Origin: Piliocolobus tephrosceles
Taxonomy: Eukaryota; Chordata; Mammalia; Primates; Cercopithecidae
Assembly: GCF_002776525.5 (NCBI RefSeq)
Contig: NC_045441.1
Coordinates: forward strand, 105,760,744 to 105,824,743
Length of the DNA: 64,000 nucleotides
Reading direction: 5' to 3'
Shown here in pieces: positions 11,829 through 22,841 of this stretch. The notes under the pieces are model-generated. The model ran no database searches, was not told the DNA's origin, and saw nothing but the letters and a program-made list of their open reading frames with translations. Positions within the stretch are counted from its first letter, which is position 1. The number at the start of each line of letters is the position of its first letter. The position numbers and the translations under genes were made by a program.

Positions 11829-11945
11829 GAAACATCTACTGAGCATCTACTATATGCCAGGTAGTGGGCTAGATCCTGGAGATTAGAGGTAATTAAGACA
11901 TAACCCCGCTCTCCAGGATCTCCCAGTATAAAGTAATCATTGCTT
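11829..11945 (-). mobile_element. L2 LINE 3' end fragment, antisense
   Basis: Carries the antisense L2 terminus: CATCTACTGAGCATCTACTA, TATGCCAGGTAGTGGGCTAG, GACATAACCCCGCTCTCCAG. A short decayed fragment. Confidence 0.65.
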
Positions 11946-12068
11946 TACATTTTCATTAACGGCAAGCAACATTTTCAAGCCAATTGCAAGAATAAACACA
12001 GATTCAGCTTAGGACATGGTCAGTTTTTGCACATTCACTGCAACAGGACAGTGCTGTATCGAAAGAAC

Positions 12069-12116
12069 AGAAATCTGAAATTAGATTGAATTTTAGAAAT
12101 CTGAAATTAGATTGAA
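12069..12116. repeat. 22-bp exact direct repeat
   Basis: Two identical 22-bp units (12069-12090 and 12095-12116, core AAATCTGAAATTAGATTGAA) are separated by TTTT. A small local duplication, not part of any family I recognise. Confidence 0.9.
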
Positions 12117-12494
12117 GCAGGTGCTGGGAAGAAATCCAGCAGAGGAGGCTGAATTGATATCTAGAATGTCTGTCAATACGTAGGCAAACAGTCCTCTCTG
12201 GAGGCTTCAAAACAGTAATTAGTGAAAATATGCAATAAGAGAGAATTCAGCATCAATAATCTCAGACGTCAAGGCAGGCAGGCAGTTGGTATCTAAGAGT
12301 TTGCCAGTAAATCTTGAAGTATGCAAGGCATGCCTTCAGAGCTGGATTTTGGGGGAAATTTAAAAGTGGGTTTGGTGGAAAGGGGAAAGAAGGGAAGGGG
12401 TGGAGCAGGTTTCTAGTTCTAAGAATATTATTAAAGTAGCTATTTAGTCATAGAACAAGGCAGAAACCAGGTTAAGCAAACTGGAGCACATAGA

Positions 12495-12508
12495 CCTCTA
12501 GGGGGAGC
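12495..12508 (+). promoter_or_regulatory. CTCF-like core motif
   Basis: CCTCTAGGGGGAGC fits the CTCF core (CCNSYAGRKGGCRS-type) with one or two differences. Motif match by eye only; occupancy cannot be judged. Confidence 0.35.
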
Positions 12509-12669
12509 CCAAGGCTCTTTTCTGTTCTTGCACCCTGCACATCCCCCTGCACTCCCGGCTCCCATTCCCAGGTACAGGTTTCACTGTGAGAAGGAATGCT
12601 GTCAGGGATAGATACAATTCGAAGGCCCTCTTTCCATCATAGTACAGGAAGGTGAAACTTTCAAAAAGA

Positions 12670-12688
12670 TTTTTTTTTTTTTTTTTTT
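12670..12688. repeat. Isolated T run
   Basis: About 19 T residues with no Alu or L1 body on either side that I can identify. It could be the tail of a very short or unidentified minus-strand retroposed copy. Confidence 0.7.
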
Positions 12689-13090
12689 AAAGGACACAGA
12701 TGGGCATGAATTCCCTTTTCTTCCTTCCAGAATGATGAGACATGGGCTCCTTTAAAGTAACTATAGACATTTTTTCTCTGCTCAGTGCTTTTATCCTTCC
12801 ATGGGCCTGGACCTAACCCTCTTCTAGTTCCTCTCTTCCTCTGCTGCCCCAATCAGCCATGGGAGGCACAGGGGGAGTGTCTCTGCCCTGCTCCTTTTCA
12901 TCTCCATCATCTCCATCTGAGCTGTGTGGCCTCTGAGCACCTTAGGAGCTTCATCTCATGAGATGCTTTACTCTCTCTTCCTTAAGGATGTAGCCTGGAG
13001 AGAATTCTGCCAATGATGATATTCAGGTATTTATGAGTCCTTAATTCTATGCCATCATATTTTCACTCTTTAAAAGAAGAACTTTAAAAT

Positions 13091-13222
13091 TTCTTCTTCC
13101 TCCTCTTCTTCTCTTAATCCTTCTTATCCTTCTCCTTGTTCTTCTTCTTCTCCTTCTCCTTCTCCTTCTTCTATTTTCTAGTTATCAACTTGATCTACTG
13201 GGTTGTCAAACAGGCATCTCAA
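13091..13222. repeat. Polypyrimidine tract plus L2-derived tail (duplicate copy)
   Basis: A TTC/TCC-rich strand-asymmetric tract (13091-13170) is followed by 52 bp (13171-13222) that match 14975-15026 with three differences. At the second locus these bases lie in continuous L2, so this copy appears to be the derived one. Confidence 0.85.
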
Positions 13223-13367
13223 TTTTTAACAGAACACAAGATGAGAATTGGGCCTTGGAAACAAGCAGAAATTCAGTTACTAAGGCTAGTGCAAAAAGGC
13301 CAGGATCATTAACGTGGCTTGATGATTTATACACATTATCACTAATCATTACAATTCTCTAAGAGGA
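13223..13367. other. Unassigned spacer before AluJ
   Basis: Short AT-rich sequence. L2 homology stops abruptly at 13222. Confidence 0.3.
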
Positions 13368-13675
13368 TTTTTTTTTTTTTTTTTTTTTTTTTTGGGACGG
13401 GGTCTCACTCTGTTGCCCAGTTTGGAGTGCCATGGTGTAATCAAGGCTCATTGTAGTCATGACCTCCCAGGGTCCAGTAATCCTTCCACCTCAGCCTCCC
13501 AAGCAGATGAGACCACAGGTATGTCAACATGCCCAGCAATTGTTTTAAATCTTTGTAGATATGGGGGTCTTACTATGTTGCCCAGGCTGGTCTCAAACTC
13601 CTGGGCTCAAGCACCTTGGCCTGTCTTGGCCTCCCAAAGTGTTACGATTAAAGGCATGAGCCACTGTGCCCAGCC
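13368..13675 (-). mobile_element. Alu SINE, AluJ type, antisense
   Basis: Full-length minus-strand Alu with a 26-base T run at 13368. J-type features include CTCAAACTCCTGGGCTCAAG and the GTAGATATGGGGGTCTTACT region. High divergence from the S consensus indicates an old copy. An open frame across it is just antisense Alu. Confidence 0.93.
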
Positions 13676-13799
13676 AAGGGGAATGTTTTTACCCTACTTT
13701 ACACATGGCAAAAGTACATTCATGTTAGGGAACCTATGAAAGGCGCATGAAATTATGAATGGTAAATCAAGAATTTAGGCTTTAGTTTGATAATAAAGC

Positions 13800-14522
13800 C
13801 CATCCCCATTCTACCATTCCCATGGACCTACTTTGTCAAGATCACCAACAGCTTCTATGTTGTCAAATCTAATGGACCTGACTCTATCCGCATTTTGTTG
13901 GACTTGTCAGAAGCATTGAACAATTTATCACTTTGTTAAAATACTCTCGGCTATTAGCTTTTCTGACATCGCACTCTTCCGCTTTTTCTCTTGTTTGCAA
14001 AGATAGGGCTTTCCTTCTATCTTTGCAGTTTCTTTTCTGTTATCTGACTTCTAAATAAAAAATGCTTCAGGGCTAGGTTTTCTTTTTCTAAACACTCTCC
14101 ATAGGTGATCTCATCTAGTTAGATGGCTTAAATAGTATCTGATGACTTAGTATCTCTTCAGCCTCATGCTAATATTTTCCCTAACTTATTCTACTCCAGC
14201 CACCCTAGCTTCCTCGCTGATATTTAAACATGCTAAGCATGCCTCTGCCACAGGGCCTTTGAATTTACTGTTCTTTCTGTCTGTGACACTTCCACTTATC
14301 ACATATGTGCACAGCTTGCATCTTCACTTCTTTCATCTTTATGCTCAAATATCACCTCCTCAGAGGGACCATCCCTGGTTATGCTGTATTACACAACAGT
14401 CACTCCAACTCCAGGCACTCCTACTTTCCTTACACTGTGTTAGTTTTCATCAAAACTTTTATTACCATCTGATGCATTGTGAGTAGATAGCAGGTTCTCA
14501 ATAAAAATATTCTGGATTAAAA
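13800..14522 (+). mobile_element. L2 LINE, sense, RT remnant to 3' end
   Basis: The early part preserves L2 reverse-transcriptase order (TGTCAAGATCACCAACAGC, TTGGACTTGTCAGAAGC). The later part shows CCACAGGGCCTTTGAATTTAC, TGCTCAAATATCACCTCCTC, TTATTACCATCTGATG and a TTCTCAATAAAAATATTC terminus. Internal sequence is missing, and stops and frameshifts abolish coding. Confidence 0.78.
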
Positions 14523-14596
14523 CGTTTATTAATTAAGAACTCACAAATATCTATTTACAACTGAGGCTGCTCTCCTGGGCCACAAGTCCTAGAAGC

Positions 14597-14865
14597 CATG
14601 GGGTGTAGAAGTTAAGATGATGGGCTCAAGGGCCTGACTGAGTGGACTTGGTTCCCAACTCTACCATTTGCTAGTTGTTTGACCCAGTTACTTACTTTCT
14701 TTGTGTCTAAATTTCCCCTTTAATACAATAGAAATACTAGTAATTGTACTTAATAATACTGAAAGAACTTATTCCATAAGTTGTTTTGAAGGTAAATGAC
14801 TTAATACATGCCAAGAACTTCAGACAGTATCTCATATATAGTAACAGTGCCCAATAATTCTTAGT
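14597..14865 (+). mobile_element. MIR SINE
   Basis: MIR order is clear: GTGTAGAAGTTAAGATGATGG, GGCCTGACTGAGTGGACTTG, TACCATTTGCTAGTTGTTTG, TAAATGACTTAATACATGCC and a CCAATAATTC terminus. A polypyrimidine tract follows immediately. Confidence 0.88.
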
Positions 14866-14976
14866 TCTTCTTCCTCCTCTCCTTCTTCTCCTCATCCTTA
14901 TTCTCCTTCTCCTTGTTCTTCTTGTTCTCCTTCTCCTTGTTCTTCTTCTTCTCCTTCTCCTTCTTCTCCTTCTTCT
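14866..14976. repeat. Polypyrimidine tract (TTC/TCC)n
   Basis: About 110 bases of almost pure C/T on the plus strand, with imperfect TTCTCC units. Long mirror-type homopurine/homopyrimidine tracts can adopt triplex (H-DNA) structures. It shares its 3' neighbour with the tract at 13091. Confidence 0.9.
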
Positions 14977-15768
14977 GTTTCCTAGTTATCTACTTGATCT
15001 ACTGGGTTGTCAAACAGGCATCTCAAGCTTAGTGTGTCCAAAGGAGAACCCTTGATTGTTTTCCCAGGCTGGTCTTCCCTCCGGAAATCACCATCTCAGT
15101 AAATGGCACCACATGATGCTCACGAAATAAAGAGGGATCATCTTCAGTTTCTCTCTTTTCTATATCTACCTTGTCCAATCCACCAGCAAGTTTGTGAATA
15201 TTCTACTTGCAAAATATATCCATAGCTCCGCAATTCCACTGCTATTATTCCACTCTAATCCAAGATACCACGATCTCTTTCCTTCACTATACTAATACCT
15301 TTAAATGTGTTCATTTCCTCCTCTTGCTCCCTTCAAATTCATTATCATACTAAAGCCACAGCAATTTTTAAAGAAGACTCCCCTAATCATACCCTTCAGT
15401 GACTTTTCCTTGAATGTAGAATAAAATCCAAACTCTTTTCCATGACTTACAAGGGCCTGCACAATCTCAAAACTACCTCCCTTTCCAGTCTCATCTTGTT
15501 CCACTTGCCTTTTTGTCTGCAATACGTCAGTCACACTGGCTATGTTTTTTGTTCAATGAAACTGTTTTCTACACTTTACTAACTCAGAACTTTTGATTTC
15601 CTTCTACCTGGAATGCTATTCCCTGTGTTCTTGGAATAGTTGGTTTCTTTCCATTCTCCATGTCTGAGCTCAAAGGTCACATGTGCAGAGAGGCTTCTCT
15701 ATAACACCCTTGCTAAAATTTGGAGATGATATGTGCATAATTCTATGATATTTAGATTTGAATAGTTT
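14977..15768 (+). mobile_element. L2 LINE, sense
   Basis: Contains the sense L2 blocks AGGCATCTCAAGCTTAGTG, TCACCATCTCAGTAAATGGC, AATATATCCATAGCTCCGC, CTTTTCCATGACTTACAAGG and TACCTGGAATGCTATTCCC. It is degenerate. It is a separate copy from 13800-14522, because 13800-14522 already reaches an L2 3' end. Confidence 0.78.
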
Positions 15769-15792
15769 GCTTTAGTGAAACAATTCTTCTTT

Positions 15793-16218
15793 GAGTTGTC
15801 AGATAAGATTTATTTTTACTTATTTTTATTAATTTAAATATTTGTGCATGTTTATGGAATAAATACATTTGATATTTTGCTACATGCACAGACTGTGTAA
15901 TGACAAATAAGGAGACTTGAGTTGTCCATCACCTTGAGCATTTATCATTTCTATAATCTGGGAACATTTCAAGCCCTCTTTTTAAGGTATTTTGAAGTAT
16001 ACAATACATTGTCATTAACTATACTAATCCTACTCTGCTATTGAACATTAGAACTGACTCTTTCTAACTGTGTGTTTGTACATTTGTACCAATCTCTCTT
16101 TAGATTCCCCACTTCCGAGTCTCTGGTAACCATCATTCTACTCTCTGCCTCCATGAGATCAACTTTGTTAACTCCCACATACGAGTGAGAACATGTGATA
16201 TTTGTCTTCCTCTGCCTG
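15793..16218 (-). mobile_element. 5'-truncated L1 3' end, antisense, with target duplication
   Basis: Antisense L1PB/L1MA-type 3' UTR and ORF2 end: GAAGTATACAATACATTGTC, TCTCTGGTAACCATCATTC, ACGAGTGAGAACATGTGA, stopping at TCTGCCTG. It is flanked by a 24-bp direct repeat (15769-15792 and 16219-16242, two mismatches), a target-site duplication of the size L1 makes. Confidence 0.88.
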
Positions 16219-16242
16219 GCTTTAGTGAAACAATCATTCTTT

Positions 16243-18511
16243 TTAGTGACCTTCAACCTTTATTTGTTTGTTATTGTTTCAACCTTTATTTATTTATTTG
16301 TTTGCTCTGGACAACTTTTAAATTAATAAACTGTTGAATTTAATCCCATTATGTAAAGATGCTAGAGTCAGGACAGCTCTGCTTGTTTTAGAACAGGGTG
16401 AGGAGTGATGAACCAGATTCCCATCTTTCTCATCCTTTTAGTAGTTCCCTAGAGTGATACTGACTTAGGAGCCCAATCAGAGAACCAACAGTTTGCATAA
16501 TCTATACCTAGATTAAGTGAATTTTCAATTAGAAAGATGGACATGGCTACATCCACATAAAACCAAAATATCTGGTCAATTTCAAAGTATCTAGATAAAC
16601 ATTCTTATTGCATTTTCTTGTGATTTTATTCTCACACATTTATTCCTACAACTACTTTTCTTCCCCTTGAAATCAGTAAATGGATATCTTGGGGTCCTAT
16701 CACCTAGAACCCAGACTTGCACGCATAAGAGACACAGTAAATGCTTTTTGACTATTAAATGCATAGATAAAAGCATACAAAGGTTTAAATTTGGCTTTAT
16801 GCTTTTTTGTAACCTTTAAAGAAGTTCTATGTCATAACCTCATTTCACGTTTTGTGACAGTGATCCCTTCAAGCGTCATATACTTATGGCATGTCTACTG
16901 GGTACCGGGTAATGCTGGGTGCTTTCCCCTGTCATGAATGTTTTACATAATTCTCATACAAACCACTGAAGCTGGGCGTTGTCCACACTTTTATATATGA
17001 AGGACATTAGCGTATTTCATAGAGGTTAATTGATTAATGCCTTGTTAAATGGAAGGGAGAGGATTAAAAATATGACCTTTTTCACCTCAAAGTTCATTTT
17101 CTTCTTTTATATTATGAAAAGTACAAAGCCTAATTCCCTAATCAGTACAGAAGTATCCTGAAAGAATCATGTTAGTTTTGGAGGTCAATATTTTAAAGAC
17201 GTAATTAATTAAAAAGGGCACACATAGGGTTAAAGAGTAAGCTGGTGATATTTGACTTCTTCAAAGTTTATATTAGAAGCTGATAATATGAATTACATAT
17301 AATTAATAAAGTGACATTGACTTTTATTTTACTGAAATTTGGGCTTTGTTAAAGCTTGAAAGAGAACCCTCCTTCAACACTTTCATTCCACAAATGTTGG
17401 CATTAAAAAGCGTCTGCATTCACTAGGAAGCCAGGAAGCCTAGGCGCTCTGAAATTGGGTATTATCTATTTTTGTACCACAAAATAACTAATAATATTTA
17501 ATTATTTCATTTTTCACATTAATGATAGCACTGATAGGAGACTCTACTAAGCCATAACCAGAATGAAGTGCATTTTGGAAGATTTATAAACACCAAATGA
17601 TTACCTCTACTTTCTAGTATCATGCCCAGCTTCCATTCACCTAGTTAGCAGTAAGTGTGAGGTGAGAAAAACAAATTTATTTTTCTGCAAAGTAGTCGTC
17701 AAACAGACATTCGGTCACTGGGAGAATGTTAAAATGGCGGCAGTTCAAAAACAAGACTATAACGCAGAAAACTATTTTGATAAAAAACAGCCTTATCAAT
17801 TTAGGCAGAGGTAGATTATCACTAAACTTTTTCTATGTATGATTTAAAATCACACTTGGAACGTTTCATTTATATTTATTAAAATAATGTTGGAAAGCAG
17901 AAAAGAATAATAGAACACAGTAATTCAAAGAAGTGAAGGATCCTAAAAAAAGAAATATGAATTAAATTCTGTTACTTTTTCAACAGGTATAGCTTAGTAC
18001 TATCTATCTAGATCTGTACCATCTGTATCTATCTATAGAAATGTTTATTATAATTTCTAAGGAAATTAAACCGTGGTCCACATGGTCCCTGTGAATGTAG
18101 GAATTAGCACCTATTTTGGGAGTCATGACACAATTATACCTGCTTGTTATGGACCCTAGAAGTAGACAGAAGTTTTAACCTTTTTTTCTCTATTAATAAA
18201 TTAGAAAATAGAAGAATATTCAATGAGCTATAAATTAAGCAATCTATGATTTACAATGAAATTAACAATAAAATTAAGAGAGATAAAAGTTATAAAGAAA
18301 AAACATAAAGAGAAAAAATATTGATTCTAAGAGGAGGCTTAGTGAACCCACAGTGAGTTTGAATTAGGGGACGGAGCAAGGCAAGGGGGCATTGAGTGCA
18401 ATTTTCATTTTATTTTATATATTATGAGAGTATTTATTTTATAGCCCCTAATATTTTTAATGTGCTTTGTAATGCACAAAACATATTTATATAGAAGAGA
18501 ATATGCTTAAT
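16243..18511. other. No gene; largely single-copy sequence with a YY1-like motif
   Basis: A short TTCAACCTTTATTT duplication occurs at 16252-16302. The rest, particularly 17050-17830, shows no repeat family I can recognise and contains several TAAT-type motifs and a YY1-like site at 17731. Confidence 0.35.
17731..17741 (+). promoter_or_regulatory. YY1-like motif
   Basis: AAAATGGCGGC is a near-perfect YY1 consensus including its CpG, in a CpG-poor setting. No promoter or exon is evident nearby. Confidence 0.35.
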
Positions 18512-19185
18512 TATTTATCAATTCATTCAACAAATATTAAAGGACTACTTTGGGCTAGATATAGCTCTCCGTACTGATGGTACACTGGAGACCAAGATAG
18601 GCAAATCTCTGCCCTCATGGAGCTTGCATTCTAGTTGGCATACCAGTCAATAAATAAATATATTGCATAAGGATAAATATAACATGTGCTGTAAAAAAGA
18701 GAGCAAGAAACAGAGAATGATGGGAAGAGGGTTTATTTATACTGGCAGAATGGGGAAAGCCTCTTTGAGGAGGTCATAGTGGAACCGAGACCTAATGAGT
18801 AACCGAGGGAGCCAGCTGGAGGAATATCTGAGAGAACTGCACGTAAGGCAGAGGCAGTGCAGTCAGTGGAGGGGAAAAGGGGGGAAATGACAGGTCAGGG
18901 TGCAGTCTGAGGTTTCAAGTCTAGATAATGAGGGCATGAAAAGGGAGTTTGGAGACCAGTGCTGCTTTGGGAAGGTAGGTAATGTTATCAGTTTAGATAT
19001 GGTGATTCTGAAGCAAAAGTGAGATATTCAAGTGGAAATGTCCAATAGGAAGTATGGAATGGAATAGAATGTATGTTAGAAATATGAGAATCAAGTGCAG
19101 AGAAATGACTTAGAAAGTTCTGAGAGCAAAAGGCTGAGGGAGGCATTTTAAGAAAAACCTTCATTTGGTAATGGGGAAGAAAGAG
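18512..19185 (-). mobile_element. L2 LINE 3' region, antisense
   Basis: A clear antisense L2: CATTCAACAAATATTAAAGG, CTGCCCTCATGGAGCTTGC, CAATAAATAAATATATTGC, GGGGAAAGCCTCTTTGAGG, GTGCAGTCAGTGG and AAGTGGAAATGTCCAATAGG. About 670 bp, the best preserved antisense L2 in the window. Confidence 0.85.
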
Positions 19186-19608
19186 GGCAATATAAACAGA
19201 TAAAGGAGGTATTTTTAATATAATAGATTAAAATCGAAAGTATAAAACGGACTAAAAGGCAGAATCAATCAGAATAGTTCGGGGTCACATAGGATAAGGG
19301 AAGAGAGCATTTCACAGAGGAATTGGTAAAACATGAAGCAAAAGAGCAAACAAGTACTTCAGAAATGTAAAAATTAAGATGGGAAAGCATTAAGTCATAT
19401 TTGGAACCAGATAGTCTTGCACCAACATTTGCTAGGTAAGTGATTTTAATCTTAACTGGGCTCAGTTTTCTTGAGATTATTGTTGGAATTAGAAGTAATG
19501 GAACATATTCACAAGAAGTTGGCACGTAATAAAAGATAACCAATATTTTTGACCTATAGAAAAGTTTTCAGACTGGTTTAAGAAAACTTGAAAAATGCGT
19601 ATAAAGTA

Positions 19609-19642
<34 letters not shown>

Positions 19643-19909
19643 TGTGTTTTAGAAACACTTTAGCAGAAGAAACAGACCTGATGATTTTAAGAGAAATAAT
19701 AGTAATTTCATAGACAGAACGCTTCTATAAGTGTTTCCTTCTACCTCCTTTCTAACAGAGACACAATTTTCTTCAGACATCAACCATGAAGCCCAGCTTC
19801 CCGAGAGGAAGCTGACTTCATCCGTAGCAGCCTTTGGGTCTGATTTTCCTAATTCTGAGATTCCCAAATTTCTTGGTTCCCTGTGTCTTTAGTGTCTAAG
19901 TAACTTTTT
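19186..19909. other. No gene; contains a TG microsatellite
   Basis: Unassigned AT-rich sequence on either side of the TG tract at 19609-19648. Confidence 0.35.
19609..19648. repeat. (TG)n microsatellite
   Basis: About 40 bp of TG repeats broken once or twice by TA; likely length-polymorphic. Confidence 0.92.
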
Positions 19910-20552
19910 TTTTTTTTAATATATTTTAAGTTCTGGGGTACATGTGCAGAACGTGCAGGTTTGTTACATAGATATACATGTGCCATGATGGTTTGCTGCA
20001 CCCATCAACCTGTGAGCTACAGGTTATTACCTGTACCTACAGATTCTATGATCTACAGAAATTAGGTATTTCTCCCAGTGCTAACCCTCCCCTGGCCCCT
20101 CACCCCCTGACAGGCCCAGGTATGTGACGTTCCCCTCCCTGTGTCTATGTATTCTCTTTGTTCAACTCCCACTTAATGAGTAAGAACATGTGGTGCTTGC
20201 TTTTCTGTTCTTGTGTTAGTTTGCTGAGATTGATGCTTTCCAGCTTCATCCATGTCCCTGCAAAGGACATGAACTCATCCTTTTTATGGCTGCATAGTAT
20301 TCCAGGGTGTATATGTGCTACATTTTCTTTATCCAGTTTATCATCGATGGGCATCTGGGTTGGTTCCAAGTCTTTGCTACTGTGAACAGTGCCACAGTAA
20401 ACATACATGTGCATGTGTTCTTATAGCAGAATGATTTATAATCCTTTGGGTATATGCCCAGTAATGGGATTGCTGGGTCAAATGGTATTTCTAGTTCTAG
20501 ATCCTTGAGGAATTGCCACACTGTCTTCCACAATAGTTTAACTGCACTCCCA
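19910..20552 (-). mobile_element. 5'-truncated L1PA-like 3' end, antisense
   Basis: Begins with T-rich tail sequence and GTTCTGGGGTACATGTGCAG, continuing through CATGTCCCTGCAAAGGACAT, GGCTGCATAGTATTCCAGGG and TTGCTGGGTCAAATGG, ending at AACTGCACTCCCAG. TAACTTTTT occurs at both ends (19901-19909 and 20555-20563), a short target duplication. An extra ~40 bp lies near 20010-20060. Confidence 0.92.
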
Positions 20553-20563
20553 GATAACTTTTT

Positions 20564-21039
20564 ATGATGTCTTTGAGTCAAAAGAAATACCTAGCAGTTC
20601 AAAACTTCTCAAACCTGGGCTTAGATCGTATATCACCACCCTCATTACTTTAATCTAACTGATTTTGTGCAATGCTTGCTCTTTATCAAAACAACTATTG
20701 AAAAAACAGGTTCTCAAAGGTGTATCATCGTTGAAAGGAATGTGACAGCATCTCACGTTGAAACTGTGAATGACCTTGAGCTAATAGATTTTGTAATGTC
20801 CTATAGATGTTGAGTATCGCTATATTTCCTTCAAAAATCTAAAATATACTGCATACCCTTGAGAGTTTATTATAGCATCTTTTCACACAGTTTTAGAAAC
20901 AGCATCCTTTCACACAGTTTTGGAAAACCCATCTCGAAGTGTAGTTTTATTTTCTTTGCTACTGATTGGGGTAGATGTGTGGTCTAATTTTGGCAATTAT
21001 GGCAGGAAAAATGTTTTAAGTGTAAACTTTGTTATTATT
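20564..21039. other. No gene; contains a 27-bp tandem duplication
   Basis: Single-copy-looking sequence apart from the tandem pair at 20874-20927. Confidence 0.35.
20874..20927. repeat. 27-bp tandem duplication
   Basis: Two adjacent 27-bp units built on TTTCACACAGTTTT differ at only two or three positions. A small local duplication. Confidence 0.9.
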
Positions 21040-21750
21040 TAGGTATGGTGAGATAAACAGGTTAGGAGACAACTATCATCAAAAAGACAGTTTGTTATAC
21101 TCACAGATCTCAAGAGAAGGGGCATGCCACCCCATGGGGGCTACATGAGGAAGGACTGGTGTTGGTCAAGAGGCAGAAGGAGCTCTTGCAAAAGGTGGCC
21201 AAGATCCTATATTGTGCGTTCTATGGGACATACCAGGCAAGGTAAGGTAAGAAGGTTAAGGATTGGCTAGTTTTGATAACTTTCATAGGCTGTGGGGCTT
21301 AGGGACTGATTATCCTTAGTTGTTTGATACCTGGTCCTTGGGGTGACTAGGGTAGGTGGATAGTGGTCTGGAGTATGAGAGCTCAATAAGAGAAGTGGTT
21401 ATGGGTATGGACTGTGGATTGGTTGGTTTGCATGTCAAAGGCATGCTTGCAGGAGAGCCCTTTATGATCTCTAGGAATTGGCAACCTTGGGAAGAGCAGT
21501 CTCTCTAGAATTAGCAAGGTCCTAAAATGTCAAAGAATCAGAAACACATGGTTCATACAAGGACAGTGCATCTGAGTTTCTGGAACAGCTGTGGAATTGC
21601 TGCCCTGTCTCTCTCTTTGGAGATGGGAGACTTGGGACTGATTCCATAATCTTGCTAACACCCAGAGGATGAAGATGAGAGAGGGAGGTGGGTGGACACA
21701 AGAGAACTGAAGGACAACAGAGGAGAATCATTGTATTAGGTTGACCCTGA
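21040..21750 (-). mobile_element. Probable ERV LTR, antisense, family unassigned
   Basis: On the minus strand the block ends with GCATGCCCCTTCTCTTGAG, GTGAGTATAACAAACTG and AACCTGTTTATCTCACC, a style typical of endogenous retroviral (class I) LTR ends. The region is more GC-rich than its neighbours and has no coding capacity. The assignment is by resemblance only. Confidence 0.4.
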
Positions 21751-22841
21751 ACCTTATTAATCTTTGGGCTTTCAGTTACGTGATCTGATACATTGTCTTA
21801 TTGTTTAAATTGGTTTATTGTTGCTGTTCATTACTGTTGTCTTTTTAGATTTCTGATTACTTTCAGCTGTGCTCTTCTAACATTTACAAAACTACAGCAT
21901 GAAAACCCACAGGATCTACTGGGGAGGGATTAATTTTCTAAAGGAAAGGAAAAATTTTTCGAGTCTACTTTTGATATTAAGATGTATTACAGAGGCTTGC
22001 TGAATGTTTGCCCTCCTAGAATAAATGAACAATACAAGGCTTTTAGTTGCATTTGCATTCAATATGTGACTTAGTTTGCTGACTTAAGTGTAATACATTT
22101 TTTTGTTTTGCAAAGATCATTCTGAAATATCTCATCAATGCTGGATAGGAGAAAGTCATGTAGCATTTCTATAATAATCTCCCACTTTAAATATTTCATA
22201 CTAGGGTAATCGAAATTCATATGGAGATTTTAAAAATAGCTTACAGGTTTTTAGGAAAACACTATTATTTCTTGTGAAGAGATGACTACTGGGGAAATTT
22301 TGAATCAAATCCATTTGTTCAGTTTATACTATGTATATGGGGGAAAATAATACCCCTTAAGATGCAACATTTTTACAAATATCCCTATTAACACACATAA
22401 ATAGTACACTAAAAGTGTGTGTGTTTGTCTGCATGTGTGAATTTGTATATGTATAAACATGTTAAAACCTTATATTCAATACAGGGTACTTCTTATGTCC
22501 AATGGGATAATGGTTTAATAAATATGAGAGTTTTGATTTCTTAACAACTAATTTATAAAAGTTTTATTAAATTAATACATACACATGGTTTTTTAAAATA
22601 AATTAAATAATACGAAAAGTAATTATAATAAAAAACAGTGACAGCCCATCAAAATTCAGTCTCCAGGGTCAACAGCTTTGAATTCTGTCTTCCTGTGATT
22701 TCCATGTTTTTCTATACAGTATGTTTTAAGTGCTGTTTGTTCACTGATTAGTTCTGTTTGCCATATATTGAGTGTTTTTTATTATGATTCATCTGTTAAT
22801 TTCACTGTATTTTCAACCCCTTCTCCCATTCTCTTTTAAAC
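21751..22841. other. No recognisable gene or repeat
   Basis: AT-rich intergenic sequence with no repeat signature I can name. Confidence 0.35.

Larger units (their letters stand above)
11946..13090. other. No gene; minor repeats and motifs only
   Basis: Holds a 22-bp direct repeat, a purine-rich patch at 12360-12410, a CTCF-like motif, a T run at 12670-12688, and otherwise unrecognised sequence. Confidence 0.35.

Noticed and set aside
12360..12410. Possible G-quadruplex in a G-rich patch
   Set aside because: The first loop is about 11 bases, so only three usable G runs remain.
12661..12852. Minus-strand open frame ending in a poly(A)-like run, considered as a processed pseudogene
   Set aside because: No polyadenylation signal just upstream of the A run, no target duplication seen, and no recognisable parent protein.
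13091..14976. Pyrimidine tracts considered as a CRISPR-like or structured array
   Set aside because: They are simple TTC/TCC microsatellites without regular repeats and unique spacers.
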